64,000 bases of DNA from Senimuribacter sp049852125 (GTDB lineage Bacteria; Bacillota; Clostridia; Peptostreptococcales; Anaerovoracaceae). Position 1 is the first letter of the stretch, and each line of letters opens with the position of its first letter. The position numbers and the translations under genes are program-made. The notes under the pieces were generated by a model that saw only the letters and a list, made by a program, of their open reading frames with translations, made no database searches and was not told where the DNA came from. The stretch lies in the NCBI RefSeq assembly GCF_049852125.1, contig NZ_CP187532.1, positions 2,728,001 to 2,792,000 on the forward strand, read 5' to 3'. This document shows positions 1 to 8,910 of this stretch, in pieces.

Positions 1-992
1 TAAAATCAGCTTACAGTATTCTGACCAACATTGATTCGTCTAAATACGATGTAATTCCTGTAGGTATTACACGCGACGGTCAATGGTTCCATTTTTACGG
101 GGATTATCAGGAAATTCTGGATGACACCTGGCATCAGAACCTGCTGCAGTTAAAGCGCGCTTTCCTATCGCCGGATCGTTCCGTTCACGGGCTTGGCGAA
201 ATTACAGATAAAGGCCTTCGCTTTTTCTGGATTGACGCGGTATTTCCTGTTCTTCATGGAAAAAATGGGGAAGACGGCAGTTTGCAGGGACTTGCGGAAT
301 TAGCAAGCATCCCGGTGATCGGCTGCGGCGTTCTCGCCTCCGCTCTGTCCATGGATAAGCATAGAGCACACCAGATTGTCAAACTTGCCGGCGTCAAAGT
401 CCCTCGAGCAGTACACTTTGACCGTAAGCCATCAGAAAGCGCGTTGCTCAACTCCTGCAAGGAGCTGACTTATCCTCTCTTTGTCAAACCGTTGCGCGCC
501 GGTTCCTCCTTGGGAATTACCAAAATAGCCAGACCAGATCAGCTGGCCGAAGCCGCTGAAGCCGCCTTTTCCCATGACAGTCAAATCCTGATCGAGGAAA
601 ATGTAGAAGGCTTTGAAGTGGGCTGCGCTGTGCTGGGTAATGAAAACCTCCTACTCGGACGAGTTGATGAAGTAGAACTGGACACCTGGTTTTTCGATTA
701 TGAAGAAAAATACACCCAGCAGCATGCAAAGATTCACATGCCTGCCCGTATCGATTCATCCACCGAAAAACGCATTCAGGAAGCAGCAATAACGATTTAC
801 CGCGCTCTGGACTGCAAAGGCTTTGCCCGCGTAGACATGTTTCTGACACCGTCCGGCGAAATCGTATTTAATGAAGTGAACACAATTCCTGGATGTACCA
901 CATTAAGCCGCTATCCGAAGATGCTGTCAGGCATTGGAATGTCTTATGCCGATGTTGTGGAATCGTTAATTCAATCGGAGTTACCATCATGA
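1..992 (+). CDS. vanG: VanG-type D-alanine--D-serine ligase, 5' partial
   Basis: ATP-grasp ligase that would make D-Ala-D-Ser for vancomycin-tolerant peptidoglycan precursors in the cytoplasm. The reading frame is open from base 3, upstream of the first in-window ATG at 282, so the N-terminus lies outside the window. Visible family marks are DAVFPVLHGKNGEDG, the GCGVLASALSMDKH segment, the nucleotide-binding stretch FVKPLRAGSSLGI, the omega-loop EEKYTQQHAK (EKY form typical of VanG/D-Ser ligases rather than plain Ddl), and NEVNTIPG near the C-terminus. The stop overlaps the vanXY start (ATGA), so the two are translationally coupled. A Ddl-like D-Ala-D-Ala ligase is the alternative, but the vanXY partner favours VanG. 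No racemase gene follows. Confidence 0.88.
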   Translation, partial: KSAYSILTNIDSSKYDVIPVGITRDGQWFHFYGDYQEILDDTWHQNLLQLKRAFLSPDRSVHGLGEITDKGLRFFWIDAVFPVLHGKNGEDGSLQGLAELASIPVIGCGVLASALSMDKHRAHQIVKLAGVKVPRAVHFDRKPSESALLNSCKELTYPLFVKPLRAGSSLGITKIARPDQLAEAAEAAFSHDSQILIEENVEGFEVGCAVLGNENLLLGRVDEVELDTWFFDYEEKYTQQHAKIHMPARIDSSTEKRIQEAAITIYRALDCKGFARVDMFLTPSGEIVFNEVNTIPGCTTLSRYPKMLSGIGMSYADVVESLIQSELPS

Positions 993-1729
993 AAACCATA
1001 GCTCTAACATCTGAAACCATGCGCAGAGGAAGCCTGGCTCTCGTCAACGCCACCCATCCCTTTGCACCTGAAAGCAAGCCAAAATGCCTGCCAATTACCC
1101 CTGGATCTTCAGAAATCCTTTTGGAATCGCGCGCTGCATCCTGTATGCGCGTGCTCATCGGTTCCATCAATGGATGGGATAAAATTGTTCCCGTCAGCGG
1201 TTACCGTTCTGCCGCAGAACAAAGACGCATCTACGAAAATTCCCTCTTAGAAAACGGCCCGGAATTCACACGTAAATTCGTCGCGCCGCCCGGCTGTAGT
1301 GAACACGAAACAGGCCTGGCCATTGATCTGGCAGAACAATCTTCAGAAATTGACTATATTTGTCCTTCCTTCCCTGGCAAAGGTATCTGTCAAACACTGC
1401 GCGACACCGCAAGCCTGTACGGATTTATTCAACGCTACACAGAAGCAAAAGAAAACATAACCGGCATTGCCTGCGAACCATGGCATTTTCGCTTTGTGGG
1501 TTATCCCCACGCCATAATCATGAATCAACTTCATCTGTGCTTAGAAGAATATATCTCATACCTGCGGCAATTTCCATGGGGCTGCAATCCTTTGCAGTTT
1601 ACAGCCTCCGGTCGGACAATTGAAATCTACTGGGCAAGCGGCTTCGGTGAAATCGGTTTGCCTGATACACATCTCGCGGAGGTTTCGGGAACCAACGCCG
1701 GAGGCCATGTGATTACACTATGGCAGTAA
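989..1729 (+). CDS. vanXY: VanXY-type D,D-dipeptidase/D,D-carboxypeptidase
   Basis: Zinc peptidase of the VanY/VanX (M15) family that removes D-Ala-ended precursors so that VanG-made D-Ala-D-Ser precursors prevail. The ATG at 989 overlaps the vanG stop and gives 246 residues, about the size of VanXY(G). A longer in-frame start at 893 would lie deep inside vanG and is rejected. Motifs: SGYRSAAEQRRIY, the zinc motif SEHETGLAIDL (SxHxxGxAxD), and EPWHFRFV (catalytic ExxWH). There is no signal peptide or membrane anchor, which fits a cytoplasmic VanXY rather than a membrane VanY. It is followed by a hairpin and then convergent spoIIR. Confidence 0.88.
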   Translation: MKTIALTSETMRRGSLALVNATHPFAPESKPKCLPITPGSSEILLESRAASCMRVLIGSINGWDKIVPVSGYRSAAEQRRIYENSLLENGPEFTRKFVAPPGCSEHETGLAIDLAEQSSEIDYICPSFPGKGICQTLRDTASLYGFIQRYTEAKENITGIACEPWHFRFVGYPHAIIMNQLHLCLEEYISYLRQFPWGCNPLQFTASGRTIEIYWASGFGEIGLPDTHLAEVSGTNAGGHVITLWQ

Positions 1730-1742
1730 TCCGTATCAAAAC

Positions 1743-1770
1743 GCTCCCCTTGCAAATCGCGAAGGGGAGC
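1743..1770. terminator. Hairpin between vanXY and spoIIR
   Basis: A perfect 9-bp stem, GCTCCCCTT paired with AAGGGGAGC, around a 10-nt loop lies between convergent vanXY and spoIIR. On the minus strand it is followed by a short T-rich stretch (GTTTTGATA), so it best serves spoIIR; the plus-strand side has only TT after the stem. Confidence 0.6.
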
Positions 1771-1795
1771 TTCTGGATTACATATTGTCAATGGC

Positions 1796-2362
1796 TCAAC
1801 TCTCTGCGAGATCAAACCTCTTTTTCATGATTTCCTTGATCTTTGATTTCAATACGATCTTCTGACCTTCCGCCTCGCAGGATTTCTCATCTCTCTCTCC
1901 TACCAGGCAAAGCTGCGGAAAAATGACGCACCACCAATTTTGCCCGTCTCCCCGACCCAGGGTCACCCTCAGCGCTTCATAATTGCCTGCCGGTAAAGTG
2001 AGATCCTCATAACTTTTTTCCGGTATAAAGGTCACCTTTCGTCTGGCCGAAACAGGATAGTCAAATCCCCTTTCGCGAATAAGATCCTCCGCCACCGCCT
2101 CAAACTCACCTAAGTGACTGTCGATATAGCTGCGCGCGTCTTCAATATTTTCTTTTCCTTCCATCATTTCAATAATCCGGTCTCGTACAGCCAGCTTTAA
2201 CAGCTGATCCTCCGGACTGTCGCTGTTAGCAATCACATGAAGTCTGATAATGCCCGGATGATCGTTTGGCGTATGTTCTATGTAGAAAATTCCCATGCAC
2301 GCCAAAACTGTGAAAAATATAAACCAAACACAAAGTTCCTTCTGTAATACTGTCAATCTCAT
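1796..2362 (-). CDS. spoIIR: Stage II sporulation protein R
   Basis: SpoIIR is the forespore-made, secreted signal that triggers SpoIIGA to process pro-sigma-E in the mother cell. The 188-residue product begins with a membrane/signal segment (WFIFFTVLACMGIFYI) followed by the family signature IRLHVIANSDSPEDQ and KLAVRDRI, then GNYEALRVTLGRGDGQNWWC near the C-terminus. The in-frame ATG nine bases further upstream directly abuts the AAAGG and is less likely than the ATG at 2362, which has an AGGATGGG-type site at normal spacing. It lies downstream of sipL, another sporulation gene, on the same strand. Confidence 0.9.
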   Translation of the reverse strand: MRLTVLQKELCVWFIFFTVLACMGIFYIEHTPNDHPGIIRLHVIANSDSPEDQLLKLAVRDRIIEMMEGKENIEDARSYIDSHLGEFEAVAEDLIRERGFDYPVSARRKVTFIPEKSYEDLTLPAGNYEALRVTLGRGDGQNWWCVIFPQLCLVGERDEKSCEAEGQKIVLKSKIKEIMKKRFDLAES

Positions 2363-2446
2363 AATTCCCATCCTTTCTACACCGATTATGGACAGGAATT
2401 ATGAGATTATACATGGGTTCTGCATTTTTCTGTCAAATGGAAATCA

Positions 2447-4072
2447 CTATTTTACGATCAAAAGTCTTCTGCCCGATTCCGGCTCTCCGTCCAAATTATT
2501 CGCTATGCGAAGATGACCCTCCGTAGTTCTGTAGCGCTTTGCTAAGTCCCAAAGACATTCTCCCGGCTTCATAGTTACAATCACCATTGGGTATTCCTTC
2601 TCTCTCACCGTTTCTACAAATCTTGGGCTTTCCAGCATGACTACCTGTTCCTCTTTACAAGTCTGCACACAGAGCAGAATAGCCACGTTAACTTCAATTT
2701 GTTTCTCATTGATAAACTCTACCCATGCGCTTTTAATCAGAGGACGGCAAAAAGCTTTCTGACTACTCATCGCGCTTTCCAACTCCACCGTTCCCCGGAA
2801 GTCCGGCGCAGCTTTCTCTGCGAAGAAGATTCCGTTTTGATCCTTCCACAGAGCGCTGCAGGAAAGAACGCCGCTGACCATGACTCTCCCCTTCTCGCAA
2901 TGACACTCATAATCCAAAACCTGCGCGCTTGCGTATATCGCCTCCGACGCCTTTGTACCTTCCGGCAGGTTGATAATTTCTCTTACTGAAGTTTCTGCCA
3001 TCGCATCGCCCACAAAGTTAGTAACCTGCCGTTTTGCAAAATCACAGACAAATTCCTTCTCTCGGTGATAAGCATCTACAGCCATCTCTCTCTGACGGCT
3101 GCCATAAAGCTCGATTCTACTCTGTACAGTCCCCCGAACGCGGAAATGAATATCATCAGGATTTTCCTCATCGCTGCCAATGACTACTGCTAAATCCTGA
3201 CTAGAAAAGCCCGTCCTGACAGAATTCCACGTTTTACCACGATGCTCCTTTTCAATAGGTATGAATTGGGTGAATTCAACTCTGTGATTCATTTGACAGA
3301 TGGATGTGCCATCCGGTTCATCAGGATTTTCAGCACGATAAAGAATATCACAAAAAACGAAACCGTTGATGACCACCTTTTCCGTCGTAACCTGTCTGTA
3401 ATTCTCCGTAATTGTAAAATTCTGCTTCAAAATTGACTCCGGAATCAATGCCGTATCCTTCCCGCGGAAGGTTTCGTCAATTACCGTTTCATCTTTTTTT
3501 ACCAGTTCCAGACATGTCAGACAAGTCTCCTGCTTCCTCAATTCCAGTCCTTCATTTTTCAGTCCGTCAAAAAACTGGAACTCGCGGCTGCATAAAAGAC
3601 GGGCAGAAAACTCCATGGTAACCTTAATACGAAATTTCCGTTCGTTTACTATCATAAACTCCAAATTTCTTATTTTACAGTTGAAGACACCCTCAGCCTG
3701 ATCCTGCGGATTCAAACTCCACTGATACTTGTACGGCACTTTCGAAGTAATAGCCACCGGTTCCTGGCTATCCTCAGCTGCGTAAATAGTCTGTACTGTC
3801 AAGCTCCCTGTAAAATTCAAGAGATCATCCGTCTTAGGCGCTACCTTTTTTTCCGACGGCGCAATGTCGCATACTGCTTCCATTAATAGAATATCACGCA
3901 TATCCGGCTTAATATCCGGCACTAAAATATCCTCTTCAAATTGGTATGTAACCGTCTGTTCCTCGGCAGGATACACGATTTTCTCTGTATGATAAATCGC
4001 TTCTGCCGGAGTGACGACTGGCGCCCTGGCCGGTTGCAGAGCGTATTCAGGTATATCATTTTCATGGGTCAT
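2447..4072 (-). CDS. sipL: SipL-like spore coat assembly protein (DUF3794-LysM)
   Basis: 541-residue protein made mostly of DUF3794-type repeats with a C-terminal LysM of about 45 residues (PMVIVTMKPGECLWDLAKRY to the end). This architecture and length match SipL, the clostridial functional counterpart of SpoVID that binds SpoIVA and anchors the coat to the forespore. Repeat cores carry VPDIKPDMRDIL near the N-terminus and a VEFTQFIPI-type strand in the middle. The ATG is preceded by AAAGGGG at about 9 nt. There is no signal peptide, as expected for a mother-cell cytoplasmic protein. The neighbouring spoIIR supports a sporulation role. Confidence 0.85.
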   Translation of the reverse strand: MTHENDIPEYALQPARAPVVTPAEAIYHTEKIVYPAEEQTVTYQFEEDILVPDIKPDMRDILLMEAVCDIAPSEKKVAPKTDDLLNFTGSLTVQTIYAAEDSQEPVAITSKVPYKYQWSLNPQDQAEGVFNCKIRNLEFMIVNERKFRIKVTMEFSARLLCSREFQFFDGLKNEGLELRKQETCLTCLELVKKDETVIDETFRGKDTALIPESILKQNFTITENYRQVTTEKVVINGFVFCDILYRAENPDEPDGTSICQMNHRVEFTQFIPIEKEHRGKTWNSVRTGFSSQDLAVVIGSDEENPDDIHFRVRGTVQSRIELYGSRQREMAVDAYHREKEFVCDFAKRQVTNFVGDAMAETSVREIINLPEGTKASEAIYASAQVLDYECHCEKGRVMVSGVLSCSALWKDQNGIFFAEKAAPDFRGTVELESAMSSQKAFCRPLIKSAWVEFINEKQIEVNVAILLCVQTCKEEQVVMLESPRFVETVREKEYPMVIVTMKPGECLWDLAKRYRTTEGHLRIANNLDGEPESGRRLLIVK

Positions 4073-4206
4073 GGCTTTTTTCCCCTTTCTAATATTGGTC
4101 TGCTACAGTCTATGCCTGCAGTCCTGTTAATAGAACGTAAATTGCATTTCATCCCTTTTCACCCTAATCCACGTAAAACAAAACCGCTAAAAACAGCCGT
4201 TTTTCC

Positions 4207-4235
4207 TTGGCATTTTTCTTGCATGAAATTATAAT
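4207..4235 (+). promoter_or_regulatory. Sigma-A-type promoter of the D-aminoacylase operon
   Basis: TTGGCA, a 17-nt spacer, and a perfect TATAAT lie 37 bases upstream of the D-aminoacylase ATG, in the divergent gap with sipL. Confidence 0.65.
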
Positions 4236-4271
4236 ATACGTATATATTTCTACCGAAAAGAGGACACTACC

Positions 4272-5849
4272 ATGTACGACATAATTTTTAAAAACGTCCG
4301 CGTCATTGACGGTACATCCGCCCCTTGGTTTCGTGCTGATGTAGCCATAAAGGACGGCCGTATCTGTAAGATCGGTACGGTCGAAAACGATCCTTCTGCA
4401 AATATCGTAGACGGCCGGGATCAGTATCTCGCGCCGGGATTTGTGGACATCCATTCCCATAGCGATACCTCCCTTCCATCCTATCCGTTAGCAGAAAGCC
4501 GTATCCTTCAAGGAATTACAACGGAAATCGGCGGCGATTGCGGCCTCTCTGTCGCACCAGTCAGTCCCGATCCTGAGAAAAAGAAGCAGTTGCGAGACTA
4601 TGTAGGCGATCTTGATTACACCTGGCAAACTGTGGGGGAATACTTGGACACCTTGGAAGCCCGACAACCCAGTGTCAACTTCGGCACAGCTGTAGGTCAC
4701 GGCTCTATCCGCTTGGCCGTTATGGGTTTTGAAACACGCAAAGCTACAGAACAGGAAATGAACCATATGCGCGCCCTGCTGCGCGAAGCTCTGTCGGATG
4801 GCGCGTTCTGCATGTCCAGCGGTCTGATATATCCGCCCGGCTGCTACGCCGGCACTGATGAATTAGCGCAACTCTGCGAAGAACTGGTTCCCTTCGGCGC
4901 TTTTTACGAAACACATATGCGCGATGAAGGCGATCACGTAGTTGAAGCTGTAGCAGAATCCCTGGAAATCGCCAAAAGATCCGGCGCTCCGTTACAAATT
5001 GCTCATCACAAGGTAACCAGAAAAAGCGGATGGCAGGTTCACTGCAAAACTACCATTGCTATGATCGACCAGGCTCGCCGGGAAGGACTTGACGTACAAT
5101 GCGACCAGTATCCATACAACGCTTCAGCTACTTCTCTGGACAGCAACATTTCCAACTGGGCCTTTGACGGCGGTATGGAGGCCCTCTTTGACAGACTGAA
5201 AGATCCCGAAACTCGCGCCAGATTGAAAGACGAAGCCAATGCCAGCCATGAGGGTCGATGGGGTGATATCTACGTTGCTTATGTGGAAAGCAAAAAAAAT
5301 GCCTGGACCGTAGGCAAGAGTATTGAGCAAATTGCCGCGGCCAGAGGAGTAGATCCTGCCGACGCGTGCTTCGATCTGGTTCTTGAGGAACGTGGTCACG
5401 TCAACGAGGTGAACTACGGCATGTGCGAAGAAGATATTGAATATATCATGGAACGTCCCTATGTCATGATCGGTTCTGATGGAAATGCCGTCAGTATGGA
5501 TTATCCGGGTCAGCCGCACCCTCGTTGGTACGGCACATTTCCACGCGTCATCGCCAAATATTGTCGCGATCGAAAATTATTCCCTCTGGAAACTGCCATA
5601 TTCAAGATGACCGGTCTTCCCGCGGCTCGTCTGGGACTTTCCGATAGAGGTCTTATCAAAGAAGGTATGCATGCGGATCTTGTCCTCTTCAATTTTGATA
5701 AAATCGAGGATACTCCAACCTACGACAATCCGAAGCAACCGTGCGCCGGTATTCAACAGGTCTATGTCAACGGTGTTCTTACCGCGGAAAACGGCCGTCA
5801 TACAGGCGCTCAAGCCGGACAAGTTTTGAGAAAGGGTGTAAACGCGTAA
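4272..5849 (+). CDS. D-aminoacylase / N-acyl-D-amino-acid deacylase
   Basis: Zinc amidohydrolase (family 3) that hydrolyses N-acyl-D-amino acids to D-amino acids in the cytoplasm. The 525 residues match the family length. Marks: FVDIHSHSD (HxH metal motif near residue 65), GITTEIGGDCGLSVAPV, THMRDEGD, LQIAHHKVT, IGSDGNAVS and the C-terminal HPRWYGTFPRV region typical of D-aminoacylases. It is preceded by AAAGAGG and a good promoter and is joined to a serine hydrolase through a TAATG overlap, suggesting they act together on D-amino-acid-containing peptides. Exact acyl and amino-acid specificity (for example D-Glu versus D-Asp) cannot be read. Confidence 0.88.
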   Translation: MYDIIFKNVRVIDGTSAPWFRADVAIKDGRICKIGTVENDPSANIVDGRDQYLAPGFVDIHSHSDTSLPSYPLAESRILQGITTEIGGDCGLSVAPVSPDPEKKKQLRDYVGDLDYTWQTVGEYLDTLEARQPSVNFGTAVGHGSIRLAVMGFETRKATEQEMNHMRALLREALSDGAFCMSSGLIYPPGCYAGTDELAQLCEELVPFGAFYETHMRDEGDHVVEAVAESLEIAKRSGAPLQIAHHKVTRKSGWQVHCKTTIAMIDQARREGLDVQCDQYPYNASATSLDSNISNWAFDGGMEALFDRLKDPETRARLKDEANASHEGRWGDIYVAYVESKKNAWTVGKSIEQIAAARGVDPADACFDLVLEERGHVNEVNYGMCEEDIEYIMERPYVMIGSDGNAVSMDYPGQPHPRWYGTFPRVIAKYCRDRKLFPLETAIFKMTGLPAARLGLSDRGLIKEGMHADLVLFNFDKIEDTPTYDNPKQPCAGIQQVYVNGVLTAENGRHTGAQAGQVLRKGVNA

Positions 5850-6640
5850 TGAAAAAAGAAAAAATACTGCAGGAACTGGCCGCGATGCCTGGTAAGGTAG
5901 GCTTCTACTACAAAAATGTCGTAACAGGAGAAACTCTGGGTTATAATCAACAAGAATCATTTTTACCTGCCAGCGTGGTAAAACTGCCTTTAATGATGGC
6001 GATCCTTTTATTCCGCTCCCGCGGCGAGACGGATTTTGACGAAAGGATTACTATTCGCGACGATCAGAAAGTCCCAGGCTGCGGCGCTGTGCAGCATATT
6101 CCTGGTGAAGTAACTCTGGAAATGGGTGCGTTGGCAAAAATGATGATCACCATCAGTGACAATACGGCAACCAACGCGCTGCTGCGTCACTACACTGTAC
6201 CTAAGGTTCGCGAGGCGTTTCATGAATTGGGAATGATCGGAACACAATTCAACCGTGAATACTATGATTATGAGAGCGAAAACAAAGGTATTCAGAATTA
6301 TTTTGTACCGGAAGAATTGGGGATTTTGTTAGAAAAGATGTATCGTCGTACACTGATCAACGAGGAAGCGTCGATATGGCTGGAAAACGTTCTCCGCCAA
6401 CAGCAAATCAACCACAAAATGGGCGGTTATTTGCCGATGGATTATCCAATGGCCCACAAAACTGGTGAGGAAGAAGATAAAACTCATGATGTAGGTATCG
6501 TTTTCGCCAAGCAGCCATTTATCGTCTGCTATGCCTCTAATGATATCGAAATCGCTGTCTTTGAAGATTTCATACGAAGAACGACCAAAGCTCTGGCTGA
6601 TGAAGCCGATGCCGCGGATGAGTCCTTCTGTAAAAAATAA
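5849..6640 (+). CDS. Class-A beta-lactamase-fold serine hydrolase
   Basis: 263-residue serine hydrolase. The ATG at 5849 shares one base with the upstream stop (TAATG) and has AAAGGGTG ahead of it; longer in-frame starts would lie inside the previous gene. The penicillin-recognising-enzyme motifs are present: SxxK in PASVVKLP, SDN in ISDNTATN, and KTG in AHKTGEEED. There is no signal peptide, so it is probably cytoplasmic and more likely a peptidase/esterase acting with the D-aminoacylase on D-peptides than a secreted beta-lactamase. The pairing is inferred from overlap. Beta-lactamase activity is not excluded. Confidence 0.8.
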   Translation: MKKEKILQELAAMPGKVGFYYKNVVTGETLGYNQQESFLPASVVKLPLMMAILLFRSRGETDFDERITIRDDQKVPGCGAVQHIPGEVTLEMGALAKMMITISDNTATNALLRHYTVPKVREAFHELGMIGTQFNREYYDYESENKGIQNYFVPEELGILLEKMYRRTLINEEASIWLENVLRQQQINHKMGGYLPMDYPMAHKTGEEEDKTHDVGIVFAKQPFIVCYASNDIEIAVFEDFIRRTTKALADEADAADESFCKK

Positions 6641-6645
6641 CAACA

Positions 6646-6685
6646 AAAATAGCAGTCGCTGCTTAAACGCAAAGGCTGCTATTTT
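6646..6685. terminator. Intrinsic terminator after the serine hydrolase
   Basis: AAAATAGCAG pairs with CTGCTATTTT, followed on the plus strand by TATTCTCCTTTTTC. It sits between the convergent serine hydrolase and IclR genes and can act for both. Confidence 0.75.
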
Positions 6686-6715
6686 ATTCTCCTTTTTCTT
6701 CCTTATGCTTTGCGA

Positions 6716-7474
6716 TTAAAATCCAGACTCCTGGATTTCTTCAGAGGCAAGCGCCGCATATTTTTTTACAAGTTCAATTGCTCTCGCGTATTGCTCATCG
6801 CTCATGCGGCTGATCGGCGCTGAAATACTCATGGAGAATAGGATATTCCCTCCAGGTCCGTAAATCGGAGCGCCTGTGCAGCGCAATCCTTCATTAAATT
6901 CCTGATCGTCTATGGCATATCCCTGTTTCTTTACTTCTGCAATACTTGCCTTAAATTCCTCAAAGTTCTTACCGATTTCATCCTTATGCCCTTCATAAAT
7001 CCACTGCAATTCCGCAGCCGACATATCGGACAGCAATACCTTGCCCAAGCTGGTACTACAAATCGGATATTTATGACCCGGTATAAAGTTTGGTCTTAAA
7101 ATTTGAGAGCTTTCTTCCTTATGTATCGTAATAATTTCATCACAGTTGGCGATAGCCAGACAAATATTTTCATCACATTCGGCGTTTAACTGCTTCATAT
7201 ATTTAATTGCAACTGCCTTTAGCTTTTCCAGACAATCGACATTTTTGGACATCTGCATTACCTTTGCTCCCAGACGATACTTCTTATTTTCCCTGTTCTG
7301 GAAGATAAGACCTATAAACTCCAAACTCTGGATAATTCTATATACAGAACTTTGCGGCATACCGATCATTTCAGCGATCTCTTTTACGCCAATTTCCTGA
7401 TAATCATCATCAAAGCAATCGAGAATATCAATTGCCTTCAGAAGCGTTAGGGTGAATAAATTTTTTGTTACCAT
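6716..7474 (-). CDS. IclR-family transcriptional regulator
   Basis: 252 residues with an N-terminal winged helix-turn-helix (about residues 8-65; IAEMIGMPQSSVYRIIQSL) and a C-terminal IclR effector domain ending with the GCTGAPIYGP-like segment (RCTGAPIYGPGGNIL). Members bind small aromatic or organic-acid effectors. It follows the CCA-enzyme-like gene by 22 bases in the same orientation, so they probably share a transcript. Its position inside the catabolic island makes it the leading candidate for local control; the effector is unknown. Confidence 0.88.
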   Translation of the reverse strand: MVTKNLFTLTLLKAIDILDCFDDDYQEIGVKEIAEMIGMPQSSVYRIIQSLEFIGLIFQNRENKKYRLGAKVMQMSKNVDCLEKLKAVAIKYMKQLNAECDENICLAIANCDEIITIHKEESSQILRPNFIPGHKYPICSTSLGKVLLSDMSAAELQWIYEGHKDEIGKNFEEFKASIAEVKKQGYAIDDQEFNEGLRCTGAPIYGPGGNILFSMSISAPISRMSDEQYARAIELVKKYAALASEEIQESGF

Positions 7475-7496
7475 TACTGACCTCTTTTCTAAATTT

Positions 7497-8759
7497 TTAT
7501 AACTTCTTAGTTAAATACTTGTAGCGATATTTTTTCAATGGATTTTTATTTAATCTATATACCTGACTCAGCAGTAAATGAGGCTCGTTATAGTCCGGAT
7601 GCCTGTGGACAATATAAACGAGTAAGTCTAAAAGCGAATCCGCCTCCTGCTGATCCTTTGCTAATCCTTCTTTCATAAGCGTTTCAGCATTCATCGATAA
7701 ATCTTCTAAGAATACCGGCTCATTTTCTAACGCGATTTTTTGTAATATCATATGGCGTCTTCCGATGCCGTCAGTTTTAAGGCCATATACTCTTGCTTGA
7801 ATTTTGGAAATATTATCCACAAAATTATACATCTTTAAACCGTATTTGTAAAGGTAATCTTTTAAATCTGTAGGTTTATGCAGATAATATAAATCAGATA
7901 AATGCTGATGTGCAAATCCGAGTTTCTCCTTTAGATCATCATCATAGTCCAGATTGTCCATCGCTCTCATATCTTTCTTTTTCCAAAACCCAAGATAAAA
8001 TGATACGATTCTCCGATCCAGAATCCTCTTTGTCCGATCTATATTTTGTATATATTTCTGAAAGGCTTCCCTCTCCTTTTTATTTCTGTTTTTATACAAG
8101 CGCTCACCAACGAGAAATGCCAGCATTCCCGTTTCGTCCATTACTTTCAGCGCTTTCCCTGTGAATTCCCCGGTCATAATATTTTGGAATTTCTCTGTGA
8201 GCGTTTTCTTATCCTGACTGGTCAGAATTCCGCCTTTGGAGATTAATACAGAAAAAAGCTCATGCGATAAATCGTATCCCGTTTCCGCTATCTTCTCCAC
8301 GATAGTCAGCAAATCTTCCGGATGCTGCTCCAAATATTCCTGCGGCGTATATACTAAATCGATGACTTCATTTTTAATATCCTCTTTCCCCTCATACGGA
8401 TCATAATAATTCTCGCCATCATACCCAACCGAGTCTACCGTGAAAAGCTTATCTTCAAAAAACGCTTCTGCAGAATTATCCTGTCTCTTTATGAAAATCC
8501 TCCATGTGCTTTTCGAATTATCCTTCTGCTTATATTCCAATGAACAAATCCAATTATCAGAATTATTTTTATTTCCCTCATCCACGATCAAATCCGTCTT
8601 TTTCAGAGCGGCTTCACTGGCGTTAGTAATAATTGTCCAGTGGTCTGCTTCCCTTCCAATCAATTCATATTCCAAGCATTTTCCAACTAAGTAGGCATAA
8701 AATCCCTGATTTTTTATTTGCAGTAGCAGTCTTTTTATACTTGCTGGGATCTTTTTCAT
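7497..8759 (-). CDS. Degenerate CCA-adding-enzyme-like protein
   Basis: 420 residues. The N-terminal half keeps the layout of a class II tRNA nucleotidyltransferase: AYLVGKCLEYELIGREADHW parallels the VGGxVRDLLLG-x-DWDIxT head, and YDPYEGKEDIKNEVI parallels the DPFGGxxDLKxKxIR neck. The catalytic carboxylates are gone (DxD reads D-H-W-T), the GG of the head is GK, and the usual EDPLR is HPEDLL. It is therefore probably not a CCA-adding or polyA polymerase. The C-terminal half is charged and mostly helical without a recognised domain. It is likely cotranscribed with the IclR regulator. Function unknown. Confidence 0.6.
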   Translation of the reverse strand: MKKIPASIKRLLLQIKNQGFYAYLVGKCLEYELIGREADHWTIITNASEAALKKTDLIVDEGNKNNSDNWICSLEYKQKDNSKSTWRIFIKRQDNSAEAFFEDKLFTVDSVGYDGENYYDPYEGKEDIKNEVIDLVYTPQEYLEQHPEDLLTIVEKIAETGYDLSHELFSVLISKGGILTSQDKKTLTEKFQNIMTGEFTGKALKVMDETGMLAFLVGERLYKNRNKKEREAFQKYIQNIDRTKRILDRRIVSFYLGFWKKKDMRAMDNLDYDDDLKEKLGFAHQHLSDLYYLHKPTDLKDYLYKYGLKMYNFVDNISKIQARVYGLKTDGIGRRHMILQKIALENEPVFLEDLSMNAETLMKEGLAKDQQEADSLLDLLVYIVHRHPDYNEPHLLLSQVYRLNKNPLKKYRYKYLTKKL

Positions 8760-8824
8760 TCTCCGTCCTCCATCAAAATGATTTCAATATTCAAAATCTA
8801 TTTTTATTTTATCACTTAACATTC

Positions 8825-8838
8825 GATATTTCAATATC
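8825..8838. promoter_or_regulatory. Palindrome in the divergent gap
   Basis: GATATT-TC-AATATC is a perfect 6-2-6 inverted repeat in the AT-rich 151-bp gap between the divergent CCA-like and flavoprotein genes. It could be an operator; no clear -35/-10 pair could be assigned next to it. Confidence 0.3.
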
Positions 8839-8910
8839 ATTTATCCATTTACAGCTTGTTCTTTTAATGTTAAAATAGAATCATCTTATTTTACGAAAGG
8901 AGACACACAT

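Noticed and set aside
4189..4205. AAAAAC-AGCC-GTTTTT hairpin between sipL and D-aminoacylase as a terminator
   Set aside because: Neither divergent gene is transcribed into it as a 3' end; it is probably AT-rich chance symmetry.
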